Source of the DNA: Magnolia sinica
Lineage: Eukaryota > Streptophyta > Magnoliopsida > Magnoliales > Magnoliaceae
DNA length: 64,000 nucleotides
Assembly: GCF_029962835.1 (NCBI RefSeq)
Contig: NC_080584.1
Span: 78,768,862 to 78,832,861 of the forward strand
Direction of reading: 5' to 3'
Shown here: one piece after another, positions 1-12,247 of the stretch
Layout of the letters: each line of letters opens with the position of its first letter
Numbering within the stretch: position 1 is the first letter of the stretch
The notes under the pieces: generated by a model
Told to the model about the DNA's origin: nothing
What the model saw: only the letters and a program-made list of their open reading frames with translations
Databases searched by the model: none
Program-made: the position numbers and the translations under genes

Positions 1-66
1 TTTATAAAATGTTAATATTTTTATAAAATAAATAATTTATTTTCTTTTAATTGATTACTGTAGCCC

Positions 67-529
67 AAGTGGGAGAATGTAAGACTTTTATTAGGTGGGC
101 TCTACATAATCATTGCTTTCGATCTGACTATTGGATTAATTAGATTGATGAACACTAGCGGACCCTACTTTAGTTGTGATTTATTCCGATACGTAGAGGG
201 GTGGTGCCTTTAAATTATGCCATGTATGCACTTGATTTTAGATAAAGATGTATTTTATCTAGTGTGGAGACTCCTGTAGTAGTTGTGATTGGTTAAACTA
301 CTCCAGTGCTCATCCATATAAGTACAAATCTTGGCTCCCTCACATATAGGTGCAAAAACCCATCCCATTGAAGGGTTTCTAGAAGGGTGTTAAGTGAAAA
401 AGATCAAAATAATTCAAGTATAACATCATCATCAATATCATGTGGAAAGAGTATGTGATTTAGATTAAAATCATATTATCTCCATTATTGATGCATTGAT
501 CAATCTTACATTCCGAATTATGTTTAACA
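67..529 (+). repeat. Ty1/copia-like polypurine tract and right-hand LTR
   Basis: A purine-rich tract (AAGTGGGAGAA, 67-77) directly precedes a sequence beginning TGTAAGAC at 78. This is the usual arrangement at the 3' end of plant copia elements. A plausible LTR end (..TTTAACA) lies at 529, giving an LTR of about 450 bp, and CATATAAG near 315 could be its TATA box. Bases 1-66 would be the tail of the internal region. The matching 5' LTR would lie before the window, so neither the target-site duplication nor the right edge can be verified. A solo LTR with a fortuitous purine run is the alternative. Confidence 0.5.
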
Positions 530-1227
530 ATTGTGAGTCACATTGAATCAACCAACAGATGAGTATCTCCAAAACCCTACTAAGTCGCACTCAAAATTAA
601 AGTTTTTCAATGAATACATTTATAACTCTTTAAGTCGAGTTGATTTGGATGAGTTTTTGTTTACACCTAAGCTGACGCAGTCCACATTGCCCAATGAAAC
701 ACCGCCACATGTTAGCACTTATGTACGAATGGCGGTGGCAAATCATACTCGCACTCCAAGAAATCTTCAATCCATATCCTTCAATGACACATAGCATACT
801 AAAAGGAAATGACTCGGAGCCATGTGTATGTTTATGATTGAGAAATGAGAGACATTGCTTGAAGGACACACAACCAGCACATGTGTGACACGTATGATCT
901 GTAGTGTACGCAAGAAGCTACTTAAAGTCCCACCAGTGCCGAATATTATGCAATACAGTATATGCACAGTAAAGCCATTTCACACAATTATTCTAATACG
1001 AGAAACTTCCAAGTGACGATCAATACCTTCGCGAAGACCACGAAGGATTAGAGTGATAAAATGGAAAGTCCATTCGGAGATAGAAGGAAATCATATTACA
1101 ATAGCATAAAGTGTCTGAATCCTGCTAGTACACGACCGATCACATATTCGATGACTAGCAAGGAAACTCTAGCATGGCTATCGCCTATTCAAGCCTATGT
1201 AAGCAACACTCAATGAAAAGCTTCGGG
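530..1227. other. Unassigned non-coding stretch
   Basis: I recognise no gene or element here. The longest open frame is 83 codons (543-794) and matches no family I know. It has no flanking promoter or splice structure that would make it convincing. Confidence 0.4.
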
Positions 1228-2481
1228 CTGTCTGTTGAGGGTCAAATATTGCATATTAGACCCCTGTTATTGCCTAGATTTATGAACATGGTACTGTTTA
1301 ACGGCCCGATTTAATCGTGTTTGTGATGCAGGGTACATTTGCGAGCTTGGACCGAAATAGGGTGCTAAAAGCTGAGATTTAACACTCAGAATTCACCAAA
1401 GCATGGGACGGACCCCAGGGGATTAAGATCGATGGATTTATATGCCAGATATTCGAGAAAATCGAGAAACTGAAGCTCAAGTGGCCTAAAAGTCAGACAG
1501 AATGCAAAATCACAGGGTTTCCACCATCCATTCAGCTCAAAACTTCATTCATGGCCTGAGGACCATAAATTAACCGTATATATCAAATTTCAGCTGTTGG
1601 ATCCCTGTAGAATTGGCCCAACGGATAGATCAGCCCATAAACCATTGATTTTGGGCCCACCTGCTATCTGCATATGCTTTAAAATTGGTCTTGATGGTTT
1701 AAATGATATGATGGTTTAAATGATATGTTAGAACAGATGGACGGAGCGGATTTCATATATACATCATCAATGGACCCCACTGGCAGCGCTAGTGCACAGT
1801 GCACAAGTGCACTTGATACGCACTGGACCAAGATCCCCAGTCAATTGAAGGAGACCCATCTCCTTCTCCTTCTCCAGCACGGACGACCAGCGGACGCACG
1901 TGGTCTGCCGGTTTCGTGCAGTGGGGCCCACTAATCATCCAAATCATCAATTTGGACCGTCCATTGTGTAAATAGGTGGGGTATTAACCTCACCTAGGTG
2001 ACCTTTTGACATCATGCAAGTGATTGCAAGATCATAACTGTTAAACGCAGGATGATCGACGGAATAAAAGATCATGTGGGGCACACCGATTTTACTCCAA
2101 AAATACTCCTTCCCGAATGGTTTTTCGTCCTTAATCCAATTAATGGAGTGGATTTCTCCATTAAATTCAATAATGGGTCCAACCAATCAATCATCGTAGG
2201 CTTTATTGCAAGAGCCCTGTTTAGCAACTGGAACTGATGTTCAGGTGGGCCATCACGGACGACTCGTCTTGAATATCCGAACCGTTCATCTAAACGGCAA
2301 CCAAAAACTGTCTATAGGGACGCCTGCCCTTCACAAAAATGTCCTTGTGTGCGAAGACCAAGTTCAACGCAAGAACGCTTCTTGGCTGCGTAACGGGCTG
2401 CGTAAAGTCTCCGCAGAAAGTTTCCAAAAATGATTTTTTTTTCTCTGACTCAAAAGAGACCTCTCCACCGTCAGTGCAGGC

Positions 2482-2487
2482 TATAAA
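2482..2487 (+). promoter_or_regulatory. TATA box of the Athila-like 5' LTR
   Basis: TATAAA within GGCTATAAAGG is conserved at 9338-9343 in the 3' LTR. Its place in the LTR, upstream of a GA-rich stretch and far from the LTR end, fits the U3/R boundary. Promoter activity is inferred from position and sequence only. Confidence 0.6.
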
Positions 2488-2538
2488 GGAAAGAAGAGAT
2501 GAGATAGAGAGGGCATCTTGGCTTGGGCTGGACGTGGA

Positions 2539-2546
<8 letters not shown>

Positions 2547-2593
<47 letters not shown>
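2547..2593 (+). repeat. (AG)n microsatellite
   Basis: An uninterrupted AG dinucleotide run lies about 60 bp after the LTR TATA box. The matching run in the 3' LTR (9397-9434) is shorter, so the tract has changed length since insertion. Confidence 0.95.
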
Positions 2594-2597
<4 letters not shown>

Positions 2598-3395
2598 TTG
2601 TTTGTTTTCTCTTTTTCTTTTTGTTTATTTTGGATTTAGCCTAATAATCATGCTGCTATGCTAAACCTCTTAGCTAAGGCTAAGAGGTGAAGCTTGTAGC
2701 ATGATTAGGATGGTTGCTTTGTTTTAATTCATGTTTTGTTCAACTCTTATGGATTCTAGTTATTTATGAAGGTATATTCTTAGTTTTTAATGGTTTGTTG
2801 TGACTCGAATTACAATAGATCTGTGATAACTTGATATGTCTTCTTTTCTTGAATTGAGATTATGAAATTAGTAAGATCTATTGTTCACCATCGTCCCATG
2901 GGCATGGTAGGGTGACGGAATCCTTCTTAACCTTCACAATTCTCTTATGGTTGGCTGTGAGATTGGTAAATTACTATTGTTTGCCATCGTCTCCTGGGCA
3001 TGGTTAGGTGACGAGATCACTTCCAATTCTTCACCAGTCTTATCTGTTGATGATTAGATCCATGAGAAGTTCAGAGATCTGACAAATCTCTTCTTACCAA
3101 CTGGATAAGATAGGACTCTGATTCCAGTTGTGTCCTTGAATTATGCAAGGTAGCTTCCCATTTGCTACAAGTGGATCCTTGGCACCCTAGTTCTCACCTT
3201 TATTTTTATTAGTTTTTAATTAACTTACTCACAATTATTCCCTTCCTTTTACCTGATTTAGATTTCATTTCATTCTAGTTTTAGTTCTAGTTAGTTTCAG
3301 ATTACGTACAGGTTTCAGTCCCTGTAGATTCGACCTCGGTCTCACCGAGTTTATTACTACATCACAACCCTATACTTGGGGAGTGAACAAGTTTT

Positions 3396-3413
3396 TGGCG
3401 CCGTTGCCGGGGA
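3396..3413 (+). other. Primer-binding site complementary to tRNA-Asp
   Basis: TGGCGCCGTTGCCGGGGA begins six bases after the 5' LTR end. It is the exact complement of the 18-nt 3' end (including CCA) of plant tRNA-Asp as I know it. This primer is common in Athila-type and related plant gypsy elements. It fixes the element as plus-strand. Confidence 0.9.
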
Positions 3414-3790
3414 CTGATGGTTGCGTTTTTCTGAAATTGACTAGTTTTAGAAGTAGATTAAGATTAGGATTTTTTATCTTTAGGTTTAGATTTTTCTGAT
3501 TTCTAGAAACTAACCTGTTTTTTTTTTGTTTTGTAGGACCTTGACATACACATTCTAAATTGGTTCTTAATTTAGGATTTCTATTTTGGTAACTTCCTTC
3601 CAACTCTTTTCTCTTAATTTTTTTTCCTTTCTCTTAGGTTTAGGTTTAGAATTTAAATTGTGAACTGCGAGTGTTTCATGCCCAAGTGGGTTCGTGACAA
3701 TACTCTACGTCCCAATGTGGATTAGTTGAGGGGTTATCTATCCATCGCAGGATTAGACATCACTTGAGATCCTCAAAGTTAACTAAGGTT

Positions 3791-5947
3791 ATGGCTGCAA
3801 ATCAACCTGTTCTACTCCAACCTAGGGTGGAGAACATCCAGGATGAGAATGAGGTGCATCAAGCACCCCCGCCTCGTACGTTACGAGATTATTTACAACA
3901 GGTGGGGATGAGTATGTCCTCATGCATGGTTTTTTCAGAAAATACAGGACACATGAATATCAAGTCAGGGGTGATCCAACTCGTTCCAAAGTTTAATGGG
4001 CTTGAATCTGAAAATCCGTATCTACACTTGAAAGAGTTTGATGAAATCATAGTCACTTTATACTTTCCTAACGTATCTGAGGACATGGTCAGGCTGAAAC
4101 TCTTTCCCTTTTCTTTGAAAGAGAAAGCTAAGACGTGGTTACATTCACTACGTCCCCGATCTATTGGCACATGGAATGACTTGACAAGGGAGTTCATAAA
4201 GAAATTTTTTTCATATCACAAAATGAACACCCTTAGAAAGTCAATCATGAACTTCGCCCAAAAGGAGAATGAAACATTCTCCCAATGTTGGGAGTAGTTC
4301 AAGGATCTTGTCAGCTCATGCCCACAACACGGATTTGAAACGTGGCACATTACACACTTTTTCTATGATGGACTGACATCTTCCATGTGCCAATTGGTCG
4401 AGACAATATGCAATGGAAAATTTATGAATAAAAATGTCGATGATGTGTGGGATTACTTGGATAGACTTGCTGAAAACACACAAGCATGGGACACATACCC
4501 AAAATCAAATACCACTTCTAAGCCCACTCAATCAAAGGAAATGGGTGGAGTATACCTTTTGAAAGAGGATGATGATCTCAATTCTAAAGTGGCTAATCTC
4601 ATAAAGAAATTTGAGGCCATGGAATCAAGGAAGGACAAGGGTAAGGAAGTTGTTTGTGGTATTTGTGGTTGTAACTGTCAAACAACTGAAAATTATCCAA
4701 CTATATCCGCCTTTCAAGAGGTTCTGACTGAGCAATCCAACACTGCAAATAATTATCAAAGACCTTTCAATGGACCCACCTCTAACTTCGGTTGGAGGAA
4801 TGGACAAACTGCTACCCCTCAAGGTTTCTTCAATCAAACTCCAAATCAAGGGAAACCTCAAGAGGATCCAATTCTAAAACACATTCAAGACCAAGAGCTA
4901 TTCAACCAAGATATCAGATCAACAATAGGATCACTTACATCATCCATTCAAAGGATAGAGTCACACATAATGATTGGGGGAAAGGGGATGCTTCCTGCTC
5001 AACCTCTCCCTAATCCCAAACCGCAATACGAGATAAGTGATCCCAGCTTTTTAAATCAAATGGAGCATGCTAAATCCATCACCACTCTTAGGAGTAGGAA
5101 GATTATTGATAAAACCCTTCTGGTTAGGCCCGAAAAGCCTCAAGAACTAGAAGAGGGCAACAATGATAGATCTAGTGATGTCTCACAAAAATTAGAACCG
5201 GAACTTCTAGAGAAGCCAGTTGCTCCATTTCCCCAACGGTTGGTTGCACCAAAACCTCTCTCTAATTCTCAGAATATTCTAGAGGTGTTGAAACAAGTGA
5301 AAGTCAACATTCCTCTACTCGATGTCATAAAATAAATACCTTCATATGCCAAATTCCTGAAAGACCTATGCACGACTAAAAGGCGACAAAGTATTCAAAA
5401 GAAGATCTTCTTGACTGAGAAAGTGAGTGCCATCATAAAGCAAGACGTGCTACAGAAATACAAGGATCCTGGTAGCCCAACCATATCATGTATGATCGGT
5501 AACTACCGCATTAAACACGCACTTCTTGACTTAGGAGCGAGCGTCAATCTGATTCCTTACTCGGTATACAAACAGCTAGGGTTAGGTGAATTGAAAACCA
5601 CCTTAACCACATTACAACTCACTGATTGTTCTGTTCGCATACCAAGAGGGATAATTGAGGATGTGTTAGTTCAAGTTGACAGATTCTACTACCCTGTAGA
5701 TTTCATCATCCTAGATACTGAACCCATCAATAATGGAAACTATCAGATTCCCATCATCTTTGGTCACCCATTCTTTGCCACTTCAAACGTAATTATCAAT
5801 TGCAGGAATGGAGTCATGAGCATGTCTTTGGGGAATATGACATTAGAATCAAACATCTTTTTCAATAACGGTAGAAATTCTAAGGATGATGACGATTTCC
5901 ACGAGGTTAACATGGTTGATTTTTTCATGGAAGATAGAATGCTCTAA
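3791..5947 (+). pseudogene. gag-aspartic protease polyprotein, two in-frame stops
   Basis: One frame runs 719 codons from ATG 3791 to TAA 5945 and is interrupted only by TAG at 4295 and TAA at 5333. Both stops are one C-to-T change from glutamine codons. Residues about 60-170 match the plant retrotransposon gag domain, with the ..LKEKAKTWLHSL.. region that packs the capsid helices. The middle is hydrophilic and Gln/Asn-rich. The C-terminal part, near 5521-5545, has ALLDLGASVNLIP, the DLGAS active-site form usual in plant gypsy proteases. Gag would form the particle and the protease would mature it. The short upstream in-frame leader from 3764 lacks an ATG, so 3791 is preferred. That so long a frame holds only two stops suggests fairly recent activity or selection on gag. 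Confidence 0.85.
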
Positions 5948-5968
5948 CCTTATCCTCTAACCATCTAG

Positions 5969-6630
5969 AGACATGCCTGGCCCACTCCCATGACTTGGAT
6001 GATGACATAATTAGGGAGACGTGTGCCTTACTTTATACCACGCCGGTACTTGAAGTTAACCGGTGGAGGCCACAATTTGAAGAATTACCTCAAACCGATG
6101 GAGTGCCTCTACCGTCGAACCTCAAACCATCGAAGCTTGACCTGAAACTTTTGCCCTCTGATGTGAAATATGTTTATTTAGGTCAAGAAGAGACATACTC
6201 TGTGGTGATTTCATCTCACCTTGAGAACAAACAAGAGAGTATGCTCATTTCTACTCTCGAAGAAGATAAAGGAGTTATTGGACATATCATCACAAATCTC
6301 GATAGGATGAATGAACTCCTTTCAACTGAATGTTTCAACTCTTTAGATGATTACTTGGCACACTTTGTAGGTTCAAATGATCCTATGATATAAGAAATAG
6401 TGGATGCCTCGCAAGACAATACCACGGTAGTTGTCACGGACCGAGAGAACCCTTATTCTGAAGTACCTCATCCCCCAGATCCTGAATGTTTACCATTAAA
6501 GGAGGAGGAGCTGAAAATTGAACTAAAGAGTGAAACTTCAGCGTGTGTTGAGACTACCCCACCTACTACAAAATTTTCTGAATTTCATCTACTTGTATTC
6601 TCTGATTCATCATGGTGTACTAACTTCTAA
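5969..6630 (+). pseudogene. Pol linker remnant, truncated before reverse transcriptase
   Basis: After a frameshift near 5950-5968 the reading continues in another frame (ETCLAHSHDLDDDIIRE..). It includes PSDVKYVYLGQEETYSVVIS, similar to the segment just upstream of reverse transcriptase in plant gypsy polyproteins. An in-frame TAA at 6391 divides it, and the frame ends at 6628. From about 6310 the sequence no longer looks like pol: no palm motif, YxDD box, RNase H or integrase appears. The last about 75 codons (PHPPDPECLPLKEEELKIE..) are acidic and unrecognised. The replacement of the enzyme region looks like a deletion or substitution rather than simple decay. Confidence 0.65.
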
Positions 6631-8106
6631 ATTTTTTCTACTACAGGTGAATCATATATACTTTGGACACTTTAAACGATTAAAAGAAAATTTTATGCTG
6701 AGGTCCCTCAATTTCTCTGGACATTCACACTCCAGGACATCCAAGCCTACTGCAAAATGGTCTTTTGGATGATCTTGTTGAAAAACCTTCTGAGAAATTT
6801 ACCAAGATACTGGCCGACGGAAGAACCCGGATGCATGATTGAGTAGATTTTCCATGCCTTCACAGTTGAGGATTAGAATTTACTACTTTTATAGGACTAG
6901 GGTAGTTTGCTTTATGTTGTTCTAGGTTAGTCAGTTTTATGCCATTAGGTTAGTTCTCTTTCGTGGTTTCACTCTTGTGTTGACCCGCTCTCACGCTACG
7001 ATCTCTTTGGAAAAGCCTCTTGATTCCTTCGTCCAAGTACTATCTTTCCATCACTACTCTTTTACTTTCGTTGTCCCATGTGCATTGCATGCTTATTTCT
7101 TTCACATTGAGGATAATGAAGCTTTTAGGTTGGGGTGAGAAAATAGGTTACCTAATCAGTGTTTTATTGGTCTTGAGCAAAAATTGTGTAAATTTTTAAA
7201 ATTTTCTGGACTTTCTTGTGAATTCGAAGTAATTTTGACGGCCATCATGGATTTAGAATTACAAGATAAGTGATGATGGTAATTTATGACTCTTAGATTC
7301 TGTTATTTGTTAGATTTCACAGTTAAGTTCGAACTGGTAATCCATGATTAGAAGTTTTAAACATTGATTGAGTCATGATTTCACAAGAAATATCTCGCTT
7401 GCACATTAAGGTTTCAGTTTGATATTGAAGGGTTAACTTGGTAATCACTAAGCATGTAAGGAACCGGCCCGAAAAATTTGCCCGTCATGATCAATTAAAA
7501 GAAAAAGAAAATACCCATCTTTAAAAAAAAAAATAGATACCTTTGGAAAGGGTTGGGTGAATAATCTTCACCATAGGTTTGCTCCCTATAGGTGTAGATT
7601 TAATTCTCCATGGATGATATGTGAAAGGGGTTGGGTATATGGTCTTCACCATAGGTTTGCTCCCTATATGTGAGGATTTGATTCTCCTCCTTGGCATTAC
7701 TTTTAATGGAAAAAATCAAAAGCTGAAAGAAAGAAAAAGGATGATCTGTGAGGTACATTTTAGTCTAGGTTTCGGGTGTCCTGAATGCTCTTGTTGGTTA
7801 CCAATGATATCATGAAATAACGAATTAAATCTTAATGTTGATAAGCTGAGATTACACTATATACCCATGAATCTTAATGTTTAGAATTTTTTTTCTAATT
7901 GATGGATTAATACTTTTGAACTTGATTATAAAGTTTACCGTGACTTGAGTCCAGAAAAAATTAATACTTAACATTCATTAATCTTAGAATTCTAGTATCT
8001 GGATTGCTTTTTAAAAATCACTCGAGTTTATAGAAATTGTCATGTAAGTCTCAACGTATTTTTCGCATACTTTGCTCGGGACTAGAAAGATGCTGGTTCG
8101 GGGTTA
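6631..8106 (+). other. Non-coding 3' region of the Athila-like element
   Basis: No coding frame is convincing. GTTGGGGTGAGA near 7129-7140, after CACATTGAGGATAATGAAG, resembles the internal purine-rich motif found downstream of pol in Athila/Tat-type elements. A tandem duplication lies at 7543-7700. Directly before the 3' LTR the sequence (GCTGGTTCGGGGTTA) is only weakly purine-rich, so the polypurine tract is uncertain. Confidence 0.6.
7543..7700 (+). repeat. Tandem duplication, about 78-bp unit, two copies
   Basis: Both units contain AAAGGGTTGGGT-like starts, then TCTTCACCATAGGTTTGCTC and CCCTATA, ending in GATTTRATTCTCC. The first covers about 7543-7620 and the second 7622-7700, with roughly 85% identity by eye. 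It lies in the non-coding 3' part of the element. Confidence 0.75.
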
Positions 8107-9394
8107 TGTTGAGGGTCAATTATTGCATATTAGACCCCTATTATTGCCTAGATTTACGAACATGGTACTGTTTAACGGCCCGATTTAATCGTGTTTGTGA
8201 TGCAGGGTACATTTGCGAGCTTGGACTGAAATAGGGTGCTAAAAGCTGAGATTTAATGCCCAAAATTCACCAAAGCATGGGACGGACCCCAGGGGATTAA
8301 GATCGATGGATTTACACGCTAGATATTCGAGAAAATCGAGAAACTGAAGCTCAAGTGGCCTAAAAGTTAGCCAGAATACAAAATCACAGGGTTTCCACTA
8401 TCCATTCGACTCAAAACTTCATTCATGGCCTGAGGACCATAAATTAACCGTACATATCAAATTTCAGCTGTTGGATCCCTGTGGAATTGGCCTAACGGAT
8501 AGATTAGCCCATAAACCATTGATTTTGGGCCCACCTGCTATCTGGATATGCTTTAAAATTGGTCTTGATGGTTTAAATGATATGATAGAATGGATGGATA
8601 GAGCGGATTTCATATATACATCATCAATGGACCCCACTGGCAGCGCCAGTGCACAGTGCACAAGTGCACTTGACATGCACTGGACTAAGATCCCCAGTCA
8701 ACTGAAGGAGACCCGTCTCCTTCTCCTTCTCTAGCTCGGACGACCAGCGGACGCACGTGGTCTGCCGGTTTCATGCAGTGGGGCCCACTAATCATCCAAA
8801 TCATCAATCTGGACTGTCCATTGTGTAAATAGGTGGGGTATTAACCTCACCTAGGTGACCTTTTGACATCATGCAAGTGATTGCAAGATCATAACCGTTA
8901 AACGCAGGATGGATGGAGGAATAAAAGATCGTGTGGGGCACACCAATTTTACTCCAAAAATACTCATTCCTGTATGGTTTTTCATCCTTAATCCAATTAA
9001 TGGAGTGGATTTCTCCGTTAAATTCAATAACGGGTCCAACCAATCAATCAGCGCAGGCTCTGTTGCGAGAGCCCTGTTTCGCAACTGGAACTGACGTTCA
9101 GGTAGGCCATCACGGACAGCTCGTCTTGAATATCCGAACTGTTCATCTAAACGGCAACCAAAAACCGTCCGTAAGGTCGCCTGCCCTTCACAAAAATGCA
9201 CTTGTGTGCGAAGACCAAGTTCAACGCAAGAACGCTTCTTGGCTACGTAACGGCTACATAAAGTCTCCGCAGAAAGTTTCCAAAAATGATTTTTTTTTCT
9301 CTGACTCAAAAGAGACCTCTCCACCGTCAGTGCAAGCTATAAAGGAAAGAAGAGATGAGATAGAGATGGCATCTTGGCTTGGGCTGGACGTGGA

Positions 9395-9436
<42 letters not shown>

Positions 9437-10226
9437 GTTTGTTTTCTCTTTTTCTTTTTGTTTATTTTGGATTTAGCCTAATAATCATGTTGTTAGGCTA
9501 AACCTCTTAGCTAGGGCTAAGAGGTGAAGCTTGTAGCGTGATTAGGATGGTTGCTTTGTTTTAATTCATGTTTTGTTCAACTCTTATGGATTCTAGTTAT
9601 TTATGAAGGTATATTCTTAGTTTTTAATGGTTTGTTGTGACTCAAATTACAATAGATCTGTGATAACTTGATATGTCTTCTTTTCTTGAATTGAGATTGT
9701 GAAATTAGTAAGATTTGTTGTTCACCATCGTCCCATGGGCATGGTAGGGTGACGGAATCCTTCTTAACCTTCACAATTCTCTTATGGTTGGCTGTGAGAT
9801 TGGTAAATTGCTGTTGTTTGTCATCGTCTCCTGGGCATGGTTAGGTGACGAGATCACTTCCAATTCTTCACCAGTCTTATCTGTTGATGATTAGATCCAT
9901 GAGAAGTTCAGAGATCTGATAAATCTCTTCTTACCAACTGGATTAGATAGGACTCTGATTCCAGTTGTGTCCTTGAATTATGCAAGGTAGCTTCCCAATT
10001 GCTACAAGTGGATCCTTGGCACCCTAGTTCCCACCTTTATTTTTATTAGTTTTTATTTAACCTACTCACAATTATTCCCTTCCTTTTACCTGATTTAGAT
10101 TTCATTTCATTCTAGTTTTAGTTCTAATTAGTTTCAGATTACGTACAGGTTTCAGTCCCTGTAGATTCGACCTCGGTCTCACCGAGTTTATTACTAGATC
10201 ACAACCCTATACTTAGGGAGTGAACA
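8107..10226 (+). repeat. 3' LTR of the Athila-like element
   Basis: This is the partner of 1233-3389, starting TGTTGAGGGTC and ending GGAGTGAACA. It keeps the TATA box (9338-9343), followed by an AG run at 9397-9434. It differs from the 5' LTR by scattered substitutions (mostly transitions), a shorter AG run and absence of the 17-bp duplication. Confidence 0.9.
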
Positions 10227-10231
10227 CTATC

Positions 10232-10959
10232 GCCATACAAAACCGATCAATTTCTATAGTGTAACGATGCTTATCTTAGTTTTAGCTTCTAAATATAGAA
10301 ACTCCAATTCTCTCCAGCCACGCTGTAGCAAGTTCTGAAGCCTATAGTTTAGCTTAGATCCATTATTTTTCAGCATCATCGTAGTAGTACACCTTAGGAG
10401 TAGGTTTAAATATCCATGACCAATGTTGTTGGATCCCACCGATCATCGAGTTCTTACTTGGTGGATAACACCAATTACATCTTGTAGACTGTACACCTTA
10501 GTTTTTTATTCATACAGGCAGTTGAAGGTAATTATTTTTGTTTCTATACTTGATTTACTTTTCCTTTGCTAATTGTACTATTCATCTATTTAATTAATGA
10601 AATCGGCGATTCATCCTTAATTTTAGATCTTATTCATCCATTGTCGCATTACTGAAGAACTTAAAATGCTATCACTGCTGAAAAAAAGTCCTTAGCTTAA
10701 GGCAAAAAGATCCATTCTGGAGGACTAACCCTCTTATAAAATGCCTAATTGCCATAGAAATTGGTGGTTGAACAATCGGATCAACCTTCATAGGTTTGAT
10801 TCTAATCCGGTTAGTTCAGGGCCTAGCGTCACAAGCATTCTATCGGGATTTAGACCCCCCAATAAACCCAAATCAACCCTAAGGTATTAGAAATTCAGAT
10901 CTAACACCACCATCAATCTATGCACTTTATGGAAGTACGTACAACAAAGATAGAAAAAT
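10232..10959. other. Unassigned non-coding stretch
   Basis: I see no gene, RNA or clear element. The stretch lies between the Athila-like element and a possible decayed reverse LTR. Open frames are short and unsupported. Confidence 0.4.
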
Positions 10960-11660
10960 CGTAATAAAGTATAATAACTAATAAAGCAATCACACGTAGA
11001 ACACAATGATATTTCTACATGAAAAACCCACGCGAAAAAAAAAACTATGGCACAAAACAACAGAGATTCACTATAATCAAACCTCAGAGTTTTAAAGACG
11101 TGCCTTCTTCAATTACAGATGTACCCGATCTCCCATTGTGATACGCAACTCCTTGACAAAACCCCTTATAAGTCTTAGAAACCACCTCACCTCGCGAAAA
11201 CCCTCACTCCATAGAGAGAACACTTGTATTTTTCTGAATTTTCTAAGCTCAAATTGCAATTATGACTTAAATAGTCCGATTTTCGTAACTCTCCATAATA
11301 AATCTGGTCAGACTGAACATATCCTTCAGTTGAATCGAATCGAACTGACTGGATTTTGGGTCGAACTAAAAATGACCACAACATCATAGCGAACAACTTG
11401 AGAATTCTCCAATTTTTGGTCGAACCAAAAATGGCTTCAGTGGAACCAAACCTAAACTTGAACTTCTATGAACAACAGATTGGTAGAATCCAAAGCATCC
11501 TGCACAACACGTTCAATCGATTCGAGTGTAACTCTAACGCGCCTGACACTAATCTTAATCACACACGTTTGATCGACTACGGGCCTTTCACTACACATGT
11601 GGCCTCATGTCTAATTGAGCAGTCACAGTTTCAAGTAGAGCCGATAAGTTTACAAATAAT
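10960..11660 (-). repeat. Possible decayed copia LTR in reverse orientation
   Basis: The order of words here (TATTTCTACATGAAAAACCC, then AACCATGG-like, then ATTCACTATAATC) parallels the Copia-3-type LTR near 38262-38345 (GATTTTTATGTGGAAAACCC .. CCACGGGACC .. CAATCCACTATG). The similarity is short and by eye, ends are not visible, and it may be a different copia family with the same LTR layout. Confidence 0.25.
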
Positions 11661-12247
11661 TTTTTTTTTAGTTTACAGATAATGAGATAACGAAAGTGTA
11701 TCCATTTATAATGCCAATGCAATTTCAATCAAACTAATGCCTATGATATTTGAAGTATATTTTAAACAGTTGTATTTGATGTCTTAAATCAAGTCAGACA
11801 TAGGGCATGTCGATGCCATCGAAAAACTGTTCGATGCCACCTTCGATGGCATTGAACACTGCTTAATACCATCGAGATTTTTCAGATTTTCTCCAGTTGG
11901 TTGCTAGACATACTGGTGTCATTTTTTAATGTCATCGTGGAGTGTTCGATGCCATCGAAGCTAGGCCAATGCAATCGAAGGAATCCAGAATTTCATGTGT
12001 TGTCTCTGGACTGTTTTGCCACTAGTTTGATGCCAACAAAGTGTCTTAAATGAGTGTTCGATGCTAGCGAATTTCGCAGATTTGCAAATCTGCATGAATT
12101 TTGTTTCTGATTTCATTCGGGATTCTTCCTAGGGCTATATATGGGTGTAAACGGGATTGAGAGATATTACTAGGGTTTCAAATTCGTCCAAGGGGTTTTA
12201 AGGGGTGTAACAAGGGTGTGATTCGAGGTTGTTCGAATCAAGTAAGT

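Larger units (their letters stand above)
1233..3389 (+). repeat. 5' LTR of the Athila-like element
   Basis: This 2157-bp LTR is nearly collinear with 8107-10226. A 17-bp segment (GATGGTTTAAATGATAT) is tandemly duplicated near 1695-1725 but single in the 3' LTR. A TATA box lies at 2482 and a long AG microsatellite about 65 bp beyond it. The end of the LTR (GATTCGACCTCGG onward) is shared with the reversed solo LTR at 12248. Confidence 0.9.
1233..10226 (+). mobile_element. Non-autonomous Ty3/gypsy (Athila-like) LTR retrotransposon
   Basis: Two direct LTRs (1233-3389 and 8107-10226) both begin TGTTGAGGGTC and end GAGTGAACA, and they enclose a 4.7-kb interior. The flanking pentamers CTGTC (1228-1232) and CTATC (10227-10231) agree at 4 of 5 positions, fitting a decayed 5-bp target-site duplication. 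The interior starts with a primer site complementary to tRNA-Asp, followed by a gag-aspartic-protease frame and a remnant of the segment that normally leads into reverse transcriptase. No reverse transcriptase, RNase H or integrase motif follows. The tRNA-Asp primer, gag sequence and the AATGAAGCTTTTAGGTTGGGG-type 3' region resemble Athila-type elements, which is a family-level inference. The element could move only with enzymes supplied in trans. Confidence 0.9.

Noticed and set aside
543-794. 83-codon open frame considered as a small gene
   Set aside because: No recognisable domain, no clear promoter or homologous partner, and it lies between two retroelements. The evidence is too weak to annotate.
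2339-2644. 101-codon plus-strand frame in the Athila-like LTR
   Set aside because: It runs through the AG microsatellite and lies in LTR leader sequence. The matching 3' LTR frame is not the same.
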